From: Rhypophila decipiens | Lineage: Eukaryota > Ascomycota > Sordariomycetes > Sordariales > Naviculisporaceae | Assembly: GCA_033297075.1 (NCBI GenBank) | Contig: MU858246.1 | Coordinates: 1 to 64,000 of the forward strand | Length of the DNA: 64,000 nucleotides | Reading direction: 5' to 3' | Shown: positions 1-12,800 of the stretch, piece by piece | Numbering within the stretch: the first letter of the stretch is position 1 | Layout of the letters: the number at the start of each line of letters is the position of its first letter | Program-made: the position numbers and the translations under genes | Notes under the pieces: model-generated | What the model was told of the DNA's origin: nothing | What the model saw: only the letters and a program-made list of their open reading frames with translations | The model's database searches: none

Positions 1-3000
1 AAACCGTTCCTAAAAAGGAGCTCAAATTACAGAAGTTACCAGAACCTTCTGCAATTCAATGGTTATATACCCATTCAGCACACCGCCGTTACTCTTATAG
101 AATAAATTAGTACAGGTACACACTAGTACTTTGAAACTAAAAACCAAAAGAAAGTAACTATGTCTTGATAGAAGACTACTTTATTTCCTATTCTGATTTC
201 TACCTATATGTGGTGTTTATAACAGTGAGAGAGAAAAGAAGGACGAAATTTAAAACCTCTTAAGGGGCTGAATACGGCATCAAGTGTTCTAAGAACCAGG
301 TAGATAGAGGATGATGTCACGATTCACTCACCACAACCAGCCCCACCTTCAACCCATCAGCCCCCTTCTCCAGATCTACGACATCTCTCAGCACCCTTCG
401 CCAGATCTGTAATATCTTTGAGCCCTTTCGCTAGATCTAAATCTCTTCTGTGCCCCCTTTGCCTGATTGTTTGACTGGTAAGTCTCCCCCGCCCTGACCC
501 TTTAAATCTTCCTTGCTATTGGAGGGTCTTGGTACAGTTCAATAATCTAGGCGCGATGGAGGCCCACCCTGCAGAGTTCGCCAGACCCATCTGAGAAGAT
601 AAAGCATCCATTCTGCTTAATCTTTCTCCCCTCCAATGTTTCCTTTTTAACACAGCAGCATTACTTCTTAGCCCGAAGGACTTCTTCTCTTCCGCCTTCA
701 ACCACTGACCACAATTCATCCCGGCATCATCAAGTTATTCTATTTCTACTCGTTAAATTGCCAGTCCCCTCGACTACATGAGATGGCTTCGCAGGCGCCC
801 TCATCCGGTGCCCGTCATCTCTGACGAGAGCCGATTCTCTGGTCCGGCAACATCAAGTCATCGCTCCAACCTTTTGGCCACTTGTTCGCAATCACTCGCC
901 AATTTCTGGTCTCAACTCTCTCTGCCATCAAGTTATTTTGATTCTTGGCCTTGTTCAGTCACTTGGCGTCCCCTGGTCCCAAGGACTCATTTCTGAAACA
1001 CGCATCTCTCGTAAGTTATCTTCGCCCATTTCCTCCCTCATTTTTCTTTTTCTTTGTCTAACTTTAATATCTAGCACCTCTCGAACTACCTGGCCCGAGC
1101 GAATTAGCGACTCTGTCTCGATGGCGTTGTCACATGTTCGATATACCTGGGGACTGCCCCTTTGAAGAGATTTCAATATTTTCAGCTCTCCAATTATTGC
1201 CATTGCCCAACCAGCTGTCCATCACCACCAAGCCGTCCTTGCTGGGTCTGTCCTCTATGGAGGGGTCTCCATGTACGACGAGGCCTCTGAGCATCTTTCA
1301 GCCATAGCCTTGCTCAGGCCTACAGCGACAACATGCAATGGGGGAAACATGGGGAGCAGCGGCGGTTAGAACATGGTGTGCAATTTAATACTCGTGGCCT
1401 TCCAGGCCTTTCATGTTGAAGACCATGTCCTGCTTGCCAGCGACGCAAAGGCACTCGGCTGCGGCCTTCAATTACAACATGAACCACGTATTCGACTATC
1501 CTCTTTACCACAAACAGAAGATCACTCTGCTGTGTGCTTATCCAGGTCCCTGATATCATCCTGCACCAGTTGTCCCGAAAAGATATTCAATCAACGGCAT
1601 TTGGAAATTGTTTGAACAAGGTGATCAAGACCTGTTTTCACGTCTTTTGTTCTTATCTTTCTTTTTTTTCTCTTGTTCTCTGGTGAGGTTATGAGAACCG
1701 GACTGAGGGGATCAATAGTCGACGATGGTAGGCTTGGTGGCTCGTCGTATGGTCTGGGCCATCTTTGCAGTCCTTCTTGCTGAACGAAGTGGCATAATAT
1801 TGCTGCGGTTAGATTCTTGTTTCCCTTTATATTGCATTGCATTTCTCAGTTTATATCGTAGTTCATATGGTAGTCTTATTTTCTCTTCATTGATCCCCAT
1901 ATGTTTGCATTCGACCAAATAGATGAAGACTGGGCAAGCTTCCATTGACAATGTGTTCCCTGCGGTAATCATTTCGGGCTATTTTACACCCAAACGCATT
2001 TGGTTGAGTCCTTAGACAACTGGGAATGACTGACTGTTGAGGTTTAGACACCAAGTGTGACATTCCTTTTAGTCTGACGAGAATAACGGAATCCCTTGTT
2101 TCCCTGCCCCCGCCCCAGAGTTGATCCCCTGTAGGTTGGATATAGCATTCTCCTATTTCACCTGTGAGAGCTGCAGGTGCAGTGCACGAATTTTTGCATA
2201 CATATACATCATGCGTTTGCCCCAGCCAGTAGTTATAGACTACTTTCACATCTGCCCGTTTCCCCTATGCGACAGCCTGCTCACAATAATTCTCTCGGGG
2301 TATGGTCGCGCCACGTCAACCGGGCTGGGGAACATATTGCAAGAAGGATTGACTTTGGAAACGGTTGCTTAAGCACTTGCTCAGGGCCAGCTTGTTCCGC
2401 TGGATTGTTGAGCGAGCGGTCTCGAGCACACCGTGCTGCGGGAGAGGTTCTGGTACTCTGGTCGTCCTGGAATATGAAGATAACAGGTCAGACGGAGGAC
2501 AAGGCTGTGATCAACTTTGGAGAATGCGACGTCAGCAAATCAAAACCTTGATCAACTATCAGAAACAATCAACTACCTTGACTCACGGGACCATTCCTTG
2601 TCAACAAGGCCTTCAGGGACGCTTTTTCCTTCAACTATTTCGTCATCTCCATCCAGCCTCCCCTTGCACGGATCCCGGCACACTCTCGGTTGCTGGTCTG
2701 AACTGCTGCCTCGGCGGCTGAACTGCTTAGACTGAGGGGTGAGATTCGTCAAGGCCCGCGAAACAAAGAATAGATGCCTTGCTGATCAGAGGTGGCATGG
2801 CCAGCCTTGTGTCAGGATCGGGTCACCGGCCCCTGGCCTCCAACTGTTGTCCGTGCCCGATGGCAGCATGTGATCTCAAAGCAGCTGGGCTTGATCAAGT
2901 AACGTTCTTCCTCTGCCATGGCTCGCCTAAACCGGTCTCGAAGTGCCGCCTCGGTTGCTTCTCTCCTCCCCAATTCGGAGAACGATGATGCGATGTGAAG

Positions 3001-3500
3001 AAAGAACTCGCTATGAAGGTTGTGTGAAGGTACGGGAGCAGACAAAGGCACTCGATTGGCGTACGGGAGTGTCGCGGACAAATCGGTTCCTTCCAGCCTG
3101 TGGTAGGGTAAGGCTGTCTTTGACATCTCCCGAGTTTGGCCGACCGAAGGAGTTGTGTGCGACGAGCGGATGTGGGAGTTGGTGATAGAATTTGCTACAT
3201 TCTCTGAGAAAAATAGCATCAGTGACTTGCTCTATTCACGGGACGAGCCCCGAGGCTTTGTCATGCTGAGCATGGTAAACGGACTTACCACCATGACCAA
3301 ATCTAGAATCCAGAAGCCTTCCTTGCGAGATCCTGGCCGACCTCAAGCTTTCAGTCCTGACCCCAGGACGGCTTTGTTGTGTGTCCGGAAGGAACAGCAG
3401 ATCGCCTCGAATATCGACTTGGCTCCCGGTTGCAGGTCGTCGCCGGGACATGACGACTCCGGGTTGAACGGAAAATAAAGGACAACAGGGGAAAGAGTGT
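1..3500. other. gene-free left end
   Basis: Short overlapping open frames occur on both strands, but none has a convincing start, splice sites, domain or protein-like composition. Apart from the small tandem repeat near 361-470 nothing recognisable is seen. It may be decayed DNA or intergenic DNA of a gene lying to the left. Confidence 0.6.
361..470. repeat. degenerate ~30-nt tandem repeat
   Basis: About three diverged head-to-tail units share a CCAGATCT or CTAGATCT core followed by an ATCTCT/ATCTTTGAG stretch and a CCCTTTCG junction. Spacing between cores is roughly 30 to 33 nt. It lies in non-coding DNA and has no visible relation to the 22-nt arrays further right. Confidence 0.5.
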
Positions 3501-3585
3501 TTTCCACAATTGGTCTCCCAGGACCAAGCCTAGGTGACGGGGTCGAAGGCATTGGTACTAGACGACGCCCCTTCCACCTCAACTT

Positions 3586-4057
3586 TCAAACTACACCGCA
3601 GCGCGCCGCAGTCCGCAACGAGTTTCCCCGCCTGCCCGCCAGCATCTTGCGCTCCTTCCATCCGCGGTGTTCAACTTCGCAGAGCTCGGACCCACTTGAG
3701 CCGTTCAAGTCGTCCAGCTGTATGCCGAAAACCTGCGCACAAAATATTTCTTCCGTGGTTTTCAAATCCAACCCCCGGACCACCTTTCGAACACCTTGTT
3801 CGGCAAGCATCCTCCTTACGACATACTGCTGCCCCGGCTCCCAAACAAGGCCCCCGATCAAATATTCCTCCCAATCGTGTCCAAAACCAGCCCACCCGAT
3901 CAACGCCATCAGAGATCCTTCGAACGGCTTTCTCAACAGACTCCCCTTGACAAATCGCTCCAATGCCTTTTCCAATACAGCTTCAGCTTCTTCATTTAGA
4001 CGACATCCTCGCCATCCACCACGAAAGGGGCCAGCCTGCTGGAAGATCTGCCAAGTA
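3586..4057 (-). pseudogene. possible conserved-looking ORF fragment
   Basis: Reading from about 4057 downward there is an open frame whose translation looks like real protein (for example GWAGFGHDWEEYLIGGLVWE and ELCEVEHRGWKERK) and ends at the stop at 3586. It can be entered through a possible acceptor (TTGGCAG) near 4058, so an upstream exon is implied, but I could not build a start exon in frame. No family is recognised. It may be a gene fragment, or a gene whose first exon I failed to find; the plus-strand frames over the same DNA look like shadows. Confidence 0.3.
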
Positions 4058-4267
4058 ACCTACTGCAAAACGATCTTGAAGAAGTACGTCAAAGGTCAGT
4101 GATGAGCACGACATCTGACTATCAACCCGGTCTTCTCTTCTTTCTTCACTACCCACGGCTATTCTTTTCGTCATCAGAGCACCAACTGCGACTCATATTC
4201 CATGTGGAACTTGTTTTCAACCTGTATCATTGTCGAAACTAACAACTCTGCCCTCCCCAGACTAAAG

Positions 4268-4946
4268 ATGCCCGCCGACAGTATCAACCCTGCCCAACGG
4301 GCTATCCTTCACAGGGCAGCCCAGCAAGCCTCGGGCAAACCCTACGGCCAGTATTGCGCCATCATGACGCTTGCGGTCCTCGAGGCCGCCGAAGAGGACC
4401 CCGTCCTCGTCGAACCCGCGGGCGAGGCCGGCCAGCGGTTATTAGCCCTTGCTCTCGTAGCCTCGGAGCCTGAGCTGAGATGTCCTGGACCCGGCCCGGA
4501 CGCGCCCACCCCAGCCCCGGCCGCCAGTGCTCCTGACGTGGCAGAGCATCATGAGAATGGTGCAGAAGTGAGTAGTCCTAGCTTTCCAGCCTTTTCAGTT
4601 TTACTACTCCGTACTGAGACTAACACTACATTTTGTAACTGTTGCCTGAGTGTTGCCTGGGCCACAAAGGCAGGGGGAAGCCTTTGTACCCCACCAGGCA
4701 GCGGTAGGTGCAGCACTGCCGTTAGGCCATATAAATGGCCTGCACTCTTCCCTCTTCGGTACATCATAGCTTAGCTCCGTAGAGATCTTATCTATGATTC
4801 ACCTCTCACAGTAACAGACTGCGGAGGAACCTGGACGTGAAGTCCCCCGTGCGCAGAAGGTTGAAAAGATTGTCGTCCACTATTCCGATGGCACGACAAA
4901 GACCCTCGACCCCTCGACGTCGCTGGCGGAGGCCCTCGGTTTTTAG
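4268..4946 (+). CDS. small two-exon protein of unknown function
   Basis: Exon 1 is 4268-4567 and exon 2 is 4818-4946, joined by a 250-nt intron with GTGAGT donor and CAG acceptor in phase 0, giving 142 residues. The start is the ATG in MPADSINPAQRAI; an ATG at 4202 is in frame but precedes a CCCCAG stretch that looks like 5' leader. Residues 1-60 look helical and Ala-rich (NPAQRAILHRAAQQASGKPY), the middle is a Pro/Ala-rich linker, and exon 2 ends in a compact segment (KVEKIVVHYSDGTTKTLDP). There is no signal peptide or membrane segment, so a soluble intracellular protein is likely. The smooth continuation of the C-terminal segment across the splice supports the model. Function unknown. Confidence 0.6.
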
Positions 4947-5364
4947 CCGAGCCTAGGATTTTTTGGGTTGTGTTGAAAGGTGGCAGATGATTGAATGAGA
5001 TAAAATTTCGTGGCCAAGATGATTGATTCCTGTGACCTGTGATGAGTACCAATGAATTAAGGAACAAGCCAAGTAACAAAGGCTAGTGCCTTGCAGCCCT
5101 GCTATAGTGAGTATAGTCCACCACTTGTGAAGTTGTATATTTTGAAACTAATTATATCCACCATGGCATGGGCCACTGTGACGGGCAGAATGTTATTCGT
5201 CCACTTCTGCGGAGTACATGTACAGCTTGGCCAAGATCATGATTGAAATGGGGCGGCAGCGATACCAAGCGGGTTTCCGGAGAGTCCGGTTTTAAATGCT
5301 CTGCCGCTGATGTGTTGATTAGGGGTTTGTTTCAAAGCATCGTGAAAGAAACCTTCAGGTTCAC
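4947..5364. other. intergenic, nothing recognised
   Basis: AT-rich stretch between the small gene and the broken recombinase-like gene. The 3' part of the recombinase family's coding sequence would be expected here on the minus strand, but I see no continuation of it. Confidence 0.5.
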
Positions 5365-6186
5365 TCATATGCATCTGGAAAGCGGAGGATCATTGGCTGG
5401 AAGCCGGATATCAATACTGTATCCAATCCTTGATTCCGCATCCTGAGTCGTGTAATACAAACCTCGGCCAGATCCTCCCCTGCAAGTGGACTCAATGTAC
5501 TCGCCTATACGGGCAGAAGAAAACACGATAGCAAGCAGATCCGCCCAGTCATACACTCTCGTCGCGGGTTTGTCGTACACCACCCAATCGTTGCCCCATA
5601 ATTGCTTTCCCAAATGACCGAGATGGTTCTGCGTGCCGTACCTTCTTGTCCGCTTATTCTTGACTATTGATTTCCCCTGCTGTTTCATTATCTCGGGTAG
5701 CTCGTACTTGATAAACTGCCTCCTAGTTAGCTTAGCTCCGCAGTTAAAAAGAGGGGTATTATACATTGGTAACTGAGAGTGTGATGTTTCTGGGGATAGC
5801 GTCGTTTTCACGGCGCCAGCCAACCATAAATTGTTTCCAATACACCATGACTGTTCCTGCCGCGGGATCGGGGTTATTTTCCACGCCGTCAATACTGAAT
5901 GCAATGTTCATCATAAGGTTTTCAAGCATATGAGGTCAGAAGCGCTAGCGCCGGGGTGTTCTTGAGCGTGTCTAAAATAGAAAAGGTTAGAGATCACGCC
6001 TATGCACGGGGTAGAAATTCTAGGATCTTACTGATTCCAAAGGTCGATCATGCGGCGGTAGTCATTCGATACCTTGTCTGTCAGTCTTTTGTGGACTACA
6101 GAGCCGTCTATCCCCTTGATGGAATTTCCGGATCCTTTTTCCTTTCCCCTGCGAAAGAATTCCTCAGCACTCGTCTTGCTCGGCAT
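5365..6186 (-). pseudogene. degraded DUF3435/FluG-like tyrosine recombinase-related gene
   Basis: Three coding segments can be joined: 6186-6032 (start MPSKTSAEEFF), 5971-5765 and 5715-5365, with introns GTAAGA...TTTTAG and GTATAA...GGCAG (49 nt, GCTAAC branch). The product resembles the fungal DUF3435 group: VMVYWKQFMVGWRRENDAIP, then FIKYELPEIMKQQGK, and DWADLLAIVFSSARIGEYIE, whose Arg sits where the recombinase catalytic Arg is expected. The gene looks dead. Segment 2 changes frame near 5914-5922, as if one T were lost in ACCTT-ATG, and after GRGLYY the family similarity stops and a stop follows, so the C-terminal half carrying the remaining catalytic residues is absent. DUF3435 proteins include Starship captains and solitary relatives. 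The assignment is from memory of the family pattern; no search was made. Confidence 0.55.
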
Positions 6187-6610
6187 CGTTGAAATAAGGG
6201 CAGTGTATTGAGTGAGCAGAGTAAAATGAAAGGTGGAAATTGCGGATGTGGAAGAATATGGTTAAGAGATATGAGATATAGGAACAAACACGGGAGACAG
6301 AAGGGAAAGAAAACAGTTGTGTGGTAGGTTGTAAGGCGGGACGAACTCCCTCTTTATTTTGCCAGTGTCTGGCAGACGACGACTACAGCCCAAAAATGTC
6401 CCAAAAACGGAGAAGAATAGCATTGTTACGGAGTTTATTTTCTTGGGCCATGTTCTGGGTCCCGTTTACGTTTTCACTTGGTCAAGAGGGACGGAAATTG
6501 GTCCTTTCCGCATGTAGTCTTATGCTTAACCCCCCGGTCCTACATTTGTCCCTATGGGGTGGCCCAAAACTAGTGCTTGGGTTCGCGCAAAGTTGTCAAA
6601 TTTTGAATGT

Positions 6611-6683
6611 TGTGAGCAAAGGTGAGCAAAGGGCGAGCAAAGGTGAGCTGAGGGTGAAGAGGGTGAGGCGAGGGTGAGGCGAG
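6611..6683. repeat. short tandem repeat, GTGAGCAAAGG-like units
   Basis: Around six imperfect 10-12 nt units (GTGAGCAAAG, GCGAGCAAAG, GTGAGCTGAG, GTGAAGAGG, GTGAGGCGAG) run head to tail. The rest of 6187-7235 shows no gene that I can support. Confidence 0.6.
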
Positions 6684-7235
6684 CCTGATTTCGATCTAAC
6701 CATTTTCGGACGGGACGAGATTTCTTTTAGAGACCGACTACCGGGGTATCCAGAGTCGAAAGTAGCGATGACGAGCTGCCCCACCAAACTCCTAGATTTC
6801 CGCCACGTCATGTTGAGACCTAAACTTTAGGCCAGTCTCAGACCTCGGCCCAGTGTTGTACCTACCCGGGGTTCAATGCCTAGGCTGGGAGATGTATGAA
6901 ATGAAGGGATACAGAGAAGCAAAAATATGCAGGAACATGCGATACCCGAGAGATATGCAATACGAGGAGCATAAGATGGAGTTGCACTTGTTATGAGGAA
7001 TAAAATTGGCTGGTTTCCATTGTTGAAATGGAAACTAGATACAGCGCGCACTAATACAACCCACAGAAACATCCATCTACTTGACAAAAGAGTGTGTTTG
7101 CAAATAACCGAAAGTGAAAACGTGTACTGCTCCCAACTCATAAATCCCACAGAAACTTGACCCACACCGCTCTAACTACAAGTATCCATCTACCGCATCA
7201 CTCAGAAAGTTCATCCCATAGGCTCTTCAAACAGC

Positions 7236-7711
7236 TCAGCAGTCGAAGAACAAAAAGTAGCTCCGAGCAGGGGAGCTGAGAGTAGTGCACCCGGCGTTCT
7301 GGCCGCTGAAGATGCCAGCATGCCCAACCTTGGTACCATCACAGTCGTCGCCCGACCAGAGATCGGCGGTCGGCTTGGGATTGCCGGTGGTGGCCTGGTT
7401 GAGCAGGATGCTGTTGATGTCTTGGCCGACGGAGAAGCAGACGCCGCCGCAGCCGAAATTCTCTTCGCTCTGGATCGCGGTGCCGGTGCACGAGTTGCCG
7501 CTGAAGACGGTGGCCGTGTGGTCGCCGCCGCGGGGGGCCAGGGCGGCTGGGGCTAGGTGGGTTGTGCGCTGTTAGCTTGGTTTTGTTTCTTTGTTTGATA
7601 TGATCCATGTCAAAGAGGTTGAGGAAGTTGGGATGGCACAGGATTGTACTCACAGGCCAGGATGGCGGTCGCAAAGAGCGAGAAGGAGATGAGGATGGAA
7701 TTGATCTGCAT
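7236..7711 (-). CDS. small secreted cysteine-containing protein
   Basis: Two exons (7711-7654 and 7552-7236) are joined across a 101-nt intron with GTGAGT donor and CCTAG acceptor (GCTAAC branch), giving 124 residues. Exon 1 is almost exactly a signal peptide: MQINSILISFSLFATAILA. The mature part holds six cysteines, enough for three disulfides, with motifs SGNSCTG, FGCGGVCFS and DLWSGDDCDG, and ends in FFDC followed directly by the stop. The size, the secretion signal and the Cys-terminated end are typical of small secreted proteins of filamentous fungi, some of which are effectors or antimicrobial proteins; nothing here decides a role. The frame is closed by the splice (A+S junction codon), which supports the model. 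No named family is recognised. Confidence 0.75.
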
Positions 7712-7853
7712 GGTGGCGGTTGTTTGTGTTGGTTTTCAAGGTTGACTCGGTTGAGGAGTTATAATTATTGGGCTAGAGTAATATATGAATGGAATTGTCT
7801 GCGCTGCTGGTTTAGAAATCCTGTTGCTTTCGATGAGGGGGCTGTTGGTCCTT

Positions 7854-7860
7854 CTTATAG
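7854..7860 (-). promoter_or_regulatory. TATA-like box
   Basis: CTATAAG on the minus strand, about 145 nt upstream of the ATG of the small secreted protein. Confidence 0.35.
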
Positions 7861-9860
7861 TTTCCCTTCTCTCTTTTAGCCCTCCTTGAACAAACTCAAC
7901 TCCACCATTACGTTTCTTCCTGGCTGATCATTCTTTCAAATATCCTCTTTCCAGAGTCTTCACATACTGCGTCTTCTGACGGTGAAGATCGTCTCCTCGA
8001 CTTCCTGTAGCATGATTACCTGGCCAAGCTGAAAGGCTTACTAGATGATTCTCGTGGTGTTGAGGTTTCACCCATTCCCACCTCAGAAGTGATCGCCATG
8101 CTGATTCGGGATTTCTCCATTATTCCCGTTTGCTGCCTTTGTGCAACAATGATATATTCTCAACTCAACATTGATATTGGTTGAACAGCTGCTAGGAACT
8201 TTGTCTCCACAGCGTATTCTTACATCCCAACACCACATCAGGACGATCTGCCCCTGAAATGCGCCGACGATGTGTGAGTTGTAGCTACAATGCCTTCAGG
8301 ATGTGCTGTGCGGTTCTATCATTATACTTTGAGGTTGTTTTTGGATGCAGCGGTCCACATCTCCGTTCTCCTTCACGCTGAGGATTCACATCGTCCCATG
8401 AGAAATACTGTTCACCGCTCTTGTACAAATTAGTCATGTTGACCTACCCATAGGGTCGTGAGTAGCCTTATGTCCATGTCACGGAATTAACAACGGAGTT
8501 AAATGAGACAAGTAACCGTCAGCACGGGAATATGACGGTGATTGATGTAGAAAAGGATATGTCAGATCTCATACGGGCCCAGCACACCTGACGTATGTCT
8601 CGTCAATTTGACTGATTTCCGTAACGCAGCTCCATTTCAGGCTGACCTTCCTCAAGTGAACGGAAATAAGTGATCTACATTGGACCGTCCGACCCGCTCA
8701 CATTTGTTTACTAGATCTCTTGTTTACACGCAGAGTACTTGCCCGTTTGCATGCCTGTTATATGATGCCAGTAAATAATAACGTAACCACTGTAACGGCT
8801 TTCCGAAGCATTTTACATACACCTAATGTTTGGTCTTAGACACCAAGAAAGGGGGAAAAGGTTGTTTTAACACCGACGACGGAAGAAAACGCCTTGACAA
8901 CACAGCATTCATTCTAGTTTCCACACCAGAACTGATAAAAGCAGTATCAGTCTGTGAGGCAATTGAACGCAACAGAAATAGTTGTACCCATATTATAACA
9001 ATGCTCGCTACCCGTTTGATGGCAGATGTCAGGTAGGTGGAGACCAGAGAGCATACCATCCTGCATTTCCAATTTAGGACGATACCGCGAAACCGCGAGT
9101 TACCGCCCGAATCTCCTTACTCCTTTTGAACCGGGAGTTTACTTTTTGCTATTTCCATCTTCCAGTTGTTTAACCCTTTCTCTCCTTTCCGAAGGCCGGT
9201 GTTATATCGTACGACATGTCACAGAATGACGAGACGCGATTAATGGTTGAACATCTGGTAATAATAGTTTTGATACAACTCGAGGGATCTAGCCGCGAGG
9301 TCATGTGGCAGTGCCAGTAAGCTGAGCGTTATTGAGTCTTGATCCCGCAACGGGCTTTCAGGAAGCAGGCTGAGTGGCAGAGACGACACTAAACCTGTGA
9401 GTGGGTATATCTTCATTTTGGCTCACTTGGCCGGGGCTGTGCATTTTGGAAATGTGAAGCAGATTTTGTGGTTTGGGGAAACCACACTTGTGTGTATTAT
9501 GGAAGAAATACTCCAAGAGTGACTACTCAAGGATCCCCTTTTAGGAAATTTGAGTTTTAATGCCGTTTTGGCACTGGCGTGCTAAAGATGAGGAATAGGA
9601 TGGCCGCGCAGCTGAGTTCCCGTCATCCTGTGTTCATTTTGTTTACCCCGTTTGGCAGCAATTACCTTTGAGCAGGTTGGAAGCTATGAGGATGTAATGT
9701 CATTCGAGAGGCGGCTTAAGTGTATAAGTAAAACGTCAAGCTACCACTTTCTTGCATTGCCAATGAAAGAAGTTGCAGCACAACATATCCAACACCATAA
9801 CTTGAATTCTTCTTTCTTTATCGTCTTACTTCTTCGGCTCAGAGGGCCCATTTTTCGGCC
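7861..9860. other. 2-kb gap without a recognised gene
   Basis: Open frames here are short and not protein-like. The last few hundred bases are presumably the promoter and leader of the subtilase; the pyrimidine-rich stretch before 9861 fits a leader. Confidence 0.5.
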
Positions 9861-12800
9861 ATGCGCTTTCCTAGAGGCCCAGTGTGGCTGTTCTACGCCC
9901 TGCTCTTTAGCGCCTCGCAGGCTATCTTTGCACCTTCCGCAGACGAGTGTCTCCCCGGTGAGTACTGGTGCGAGGACCGGTGTGGATCCGACAGCTACGG
10001 TGAGACGTGCTGCCAAGCACCGGGTTTGGTTGACAAACACCATCTCTGCGGAAGATGTAAGTTATGGAGACGTAAAAGAAAAGCTGCATTCTCAAAGGCA
10101 GTTGCTGACAATCTCTTCTTGTACTCTAGGGAACACTTGCTGCGGTGCTGGCTGCTGCCTGATTGGCTCGATTTGCACGGAGAATGGTGAATGCGTTGAC
10201 TCGGGTGCTCCTTCCGGACCTGCCAGTCCTCCCCATGCCCCACCAGGGCTACCCGGCCCATCCTCGGGAGTTCTCACCTCAGTCCTCTCAGGTGGATCGA
10301 CTGTGGTCATTATCGACGGCACAACAACCATCCCCGTCCCGAACGTCGCCGTTCCCACCACAGTGACAACAGATGGACATACCATCACCATCAATCCGCC
10401 AGGTTCTGTTATTCCGGTGCAGCCTGGCCTCGCCACCAGCGTCAATATCGATGGGCATACCGTCATCTCCAACACTGGCGGTGTAGTCACAGTCCCCACC
10501 GGAATAACCACCCCGATCGAGTTTACGCAGTCAAACGGCGATATAATCACTTTTCTTCCGCCCGCTGTCGATACCAACCCAACCACAACTGTCGACCCGG
10601 ACGGACAGACAATTATCTCAAACACAGGTGGCGTTATCACGGTTCCAACTGGCATTACAACTCCAATCGAATTTACGAATTCTAATGGAGGTGTCCTCAC
10701 CTTCGTTCCCGGCCCTAACGGGGGCAGTGCCACCCCGAGCACTGACATTACAACAACTGTCGATCCAGACGGACAGACAGTAATATCCAATACCGGAGGA
10801 GCTATCACGATACCAACCGGGATCACCACTCCAATTGAGTTTACACAGTCTAACGGAGTCGTGATTACGTTTGTCCCCACTCTTCCAAGTAGCCCGCCAA
10901 GTAGCAATCGCCCTCCTGGACCGGACCTGACCACAACTGTAGACCCAGACGGCCAAACAGTCATCTCCAACACGGGAGGAATCGTTACAATACCCACTGA
11001 TATCTCGGGACCCGTCACTCTGACAAACTCGGCCGGGCAGACCATCACCTTTGAGCCTTCCCCGGTTGCCTCTTCCAACTCCGCGGTCCCACCCATAGTC
11101 ACCTCGGTCGACCCAGATGGACAGACTGTCATTTCCAATCCTGGTGGCGACGTTATCACCATTCCGACGGGCATCACCACCCCGACAGTCATCACGGGGA
11201 CGGACGGCAGCGTGGCCACTTTCAGCCCTGTCTCTCCAGTTACCCGGCCTACGAGCGAGCTGCGGCCCATCGAAACGCCTATCGAGGACCCTGGGAGGTC
11301 AGACGGCGGCAACACCAAGATACCATGCACCATGTGGTTCTTTTTCGTTTGCATCCGGTGGGAAGGCTTTGACCTTTTTGGCTGGGAGTTCAATTTGCCC
11401 CCGGGGCCATACCCGCCCGGCCCTCCCCCTCCTTTCGACCCAGCACTCTCGCTCAGTGTCAGGGGTGGGCCCCTTCCAGATTGGCCCGAATTCACGTAAG
11501 TTGAACTCTTGATAGTTCGTGATGATCAACGTTCCTAGACATAGCAGCTGACGCACGGATTAGAATCGGTCCTGACGGCAATCCTACTTTCCCACCCAAG
11601 CCAACCAACGGCCCGGAAGGCGAGTGCGAGACCAAATCGGCCGAGCTTTGCTTGACCAGGACCTCGTTCGGGATGACGGTTTCCGACGGGGCCACCATGA
11701 CCACGACCACGGCCGTCCTGTCCACCTGCGCCACGGTCTTTGGCTGCAACGTCCAGGACGCCTCAGTCACGGCCACGTCCACTGGGGGATGCACTTCGGC
11801 CAGCACAGTCACTGACATATGGGTGTCCTGCCCGGCTACGGCAACGACTGACTGCTCCACCACCACCCGCACCTCACTTGTTAGTGGTTGCTCTGTGACC
11901 CCGACTACTGTTACCTGCGGTATTTTGACCCCAACTGGCGTAGCCAGAGACCCGTCTTGCGACCCCGTAAGCGAGTACGTTGTCTACTCGTCTGAGGTTG
12001 GGAGGTTGGGCGAAGGGGCCGATAACGTGACGTCGACACTCCGTGACTTCACGGGAGACCCTGCCAAGGTCAAATCTGAGTCGGCAGGGGATCTGGGCAT
12101 CATGTTTTGGATTGCAAATTTGAGCGAGAGTCAGGCTGCCGCGCTGCGGCAGAATCCAAATGTCAGTAAAGATGATGTGAAAACTCCTATCCATCTACGA
12201 CTGCTAACCGCATGGTGACGAAACCGCCAGGTCGACTCTGTCACCCTCCCGTGCACCGAAGACACCTGCCCCGATCCTTACCTGTCGGTAGTGTCGCAAG
12301 AAGCAGCCGAAGACAACCTCGTCCTATTGTCTTGGCCGCCGAAGGAAAAGAGCATAAAGAAAGTGAGCGACTTGAAAGGCGAATACTACTTTGAAAATCA
12401 TGACGGGCAAAACGAAGGGGACGCGAATGTTTATATCTTGGACTCTGGTGCCTCGATTACCCACGAGGTGAGTGACCGACCCCAACCAACCCACAACAGC
12501 AAGTTACCGTGTTTCGGCTGGCAGGCGGCTAATAGTCGACGTCGTGTCGTGAACAAGTACAGCAATTCGCAAAATCTGATGTCAATTTTGAATGGATACA
12601 CGTTGACCGAGACTTTGACGATAAAATGCCAGAGAACGACGGTTTGTATAAAGGTCACGGAACAGCAATGCTGAGCGTCGTGGCAGGCGAGCGGCTAGGC
12701 GTTATGAAGTCAGGGAGGGTCGTTATTGTGAGGATGCCACGGCGGTTTGAAGCGGGAACCTCTTATCCGCAAGATTACCTTCTTGGCCTCAGCAGTATCA

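Noticed and set aside
2177..2735. Overlapping plus-strand frames
   Set aside because: No start context, no domain, and mutual overlap in three phases.
10092..11495. 467-codon antisense open frame
   Set aside because: It mirrors the Val/Thr/Pro-rich repeats of the subtilase on the other strand; open only because of repeat composition.
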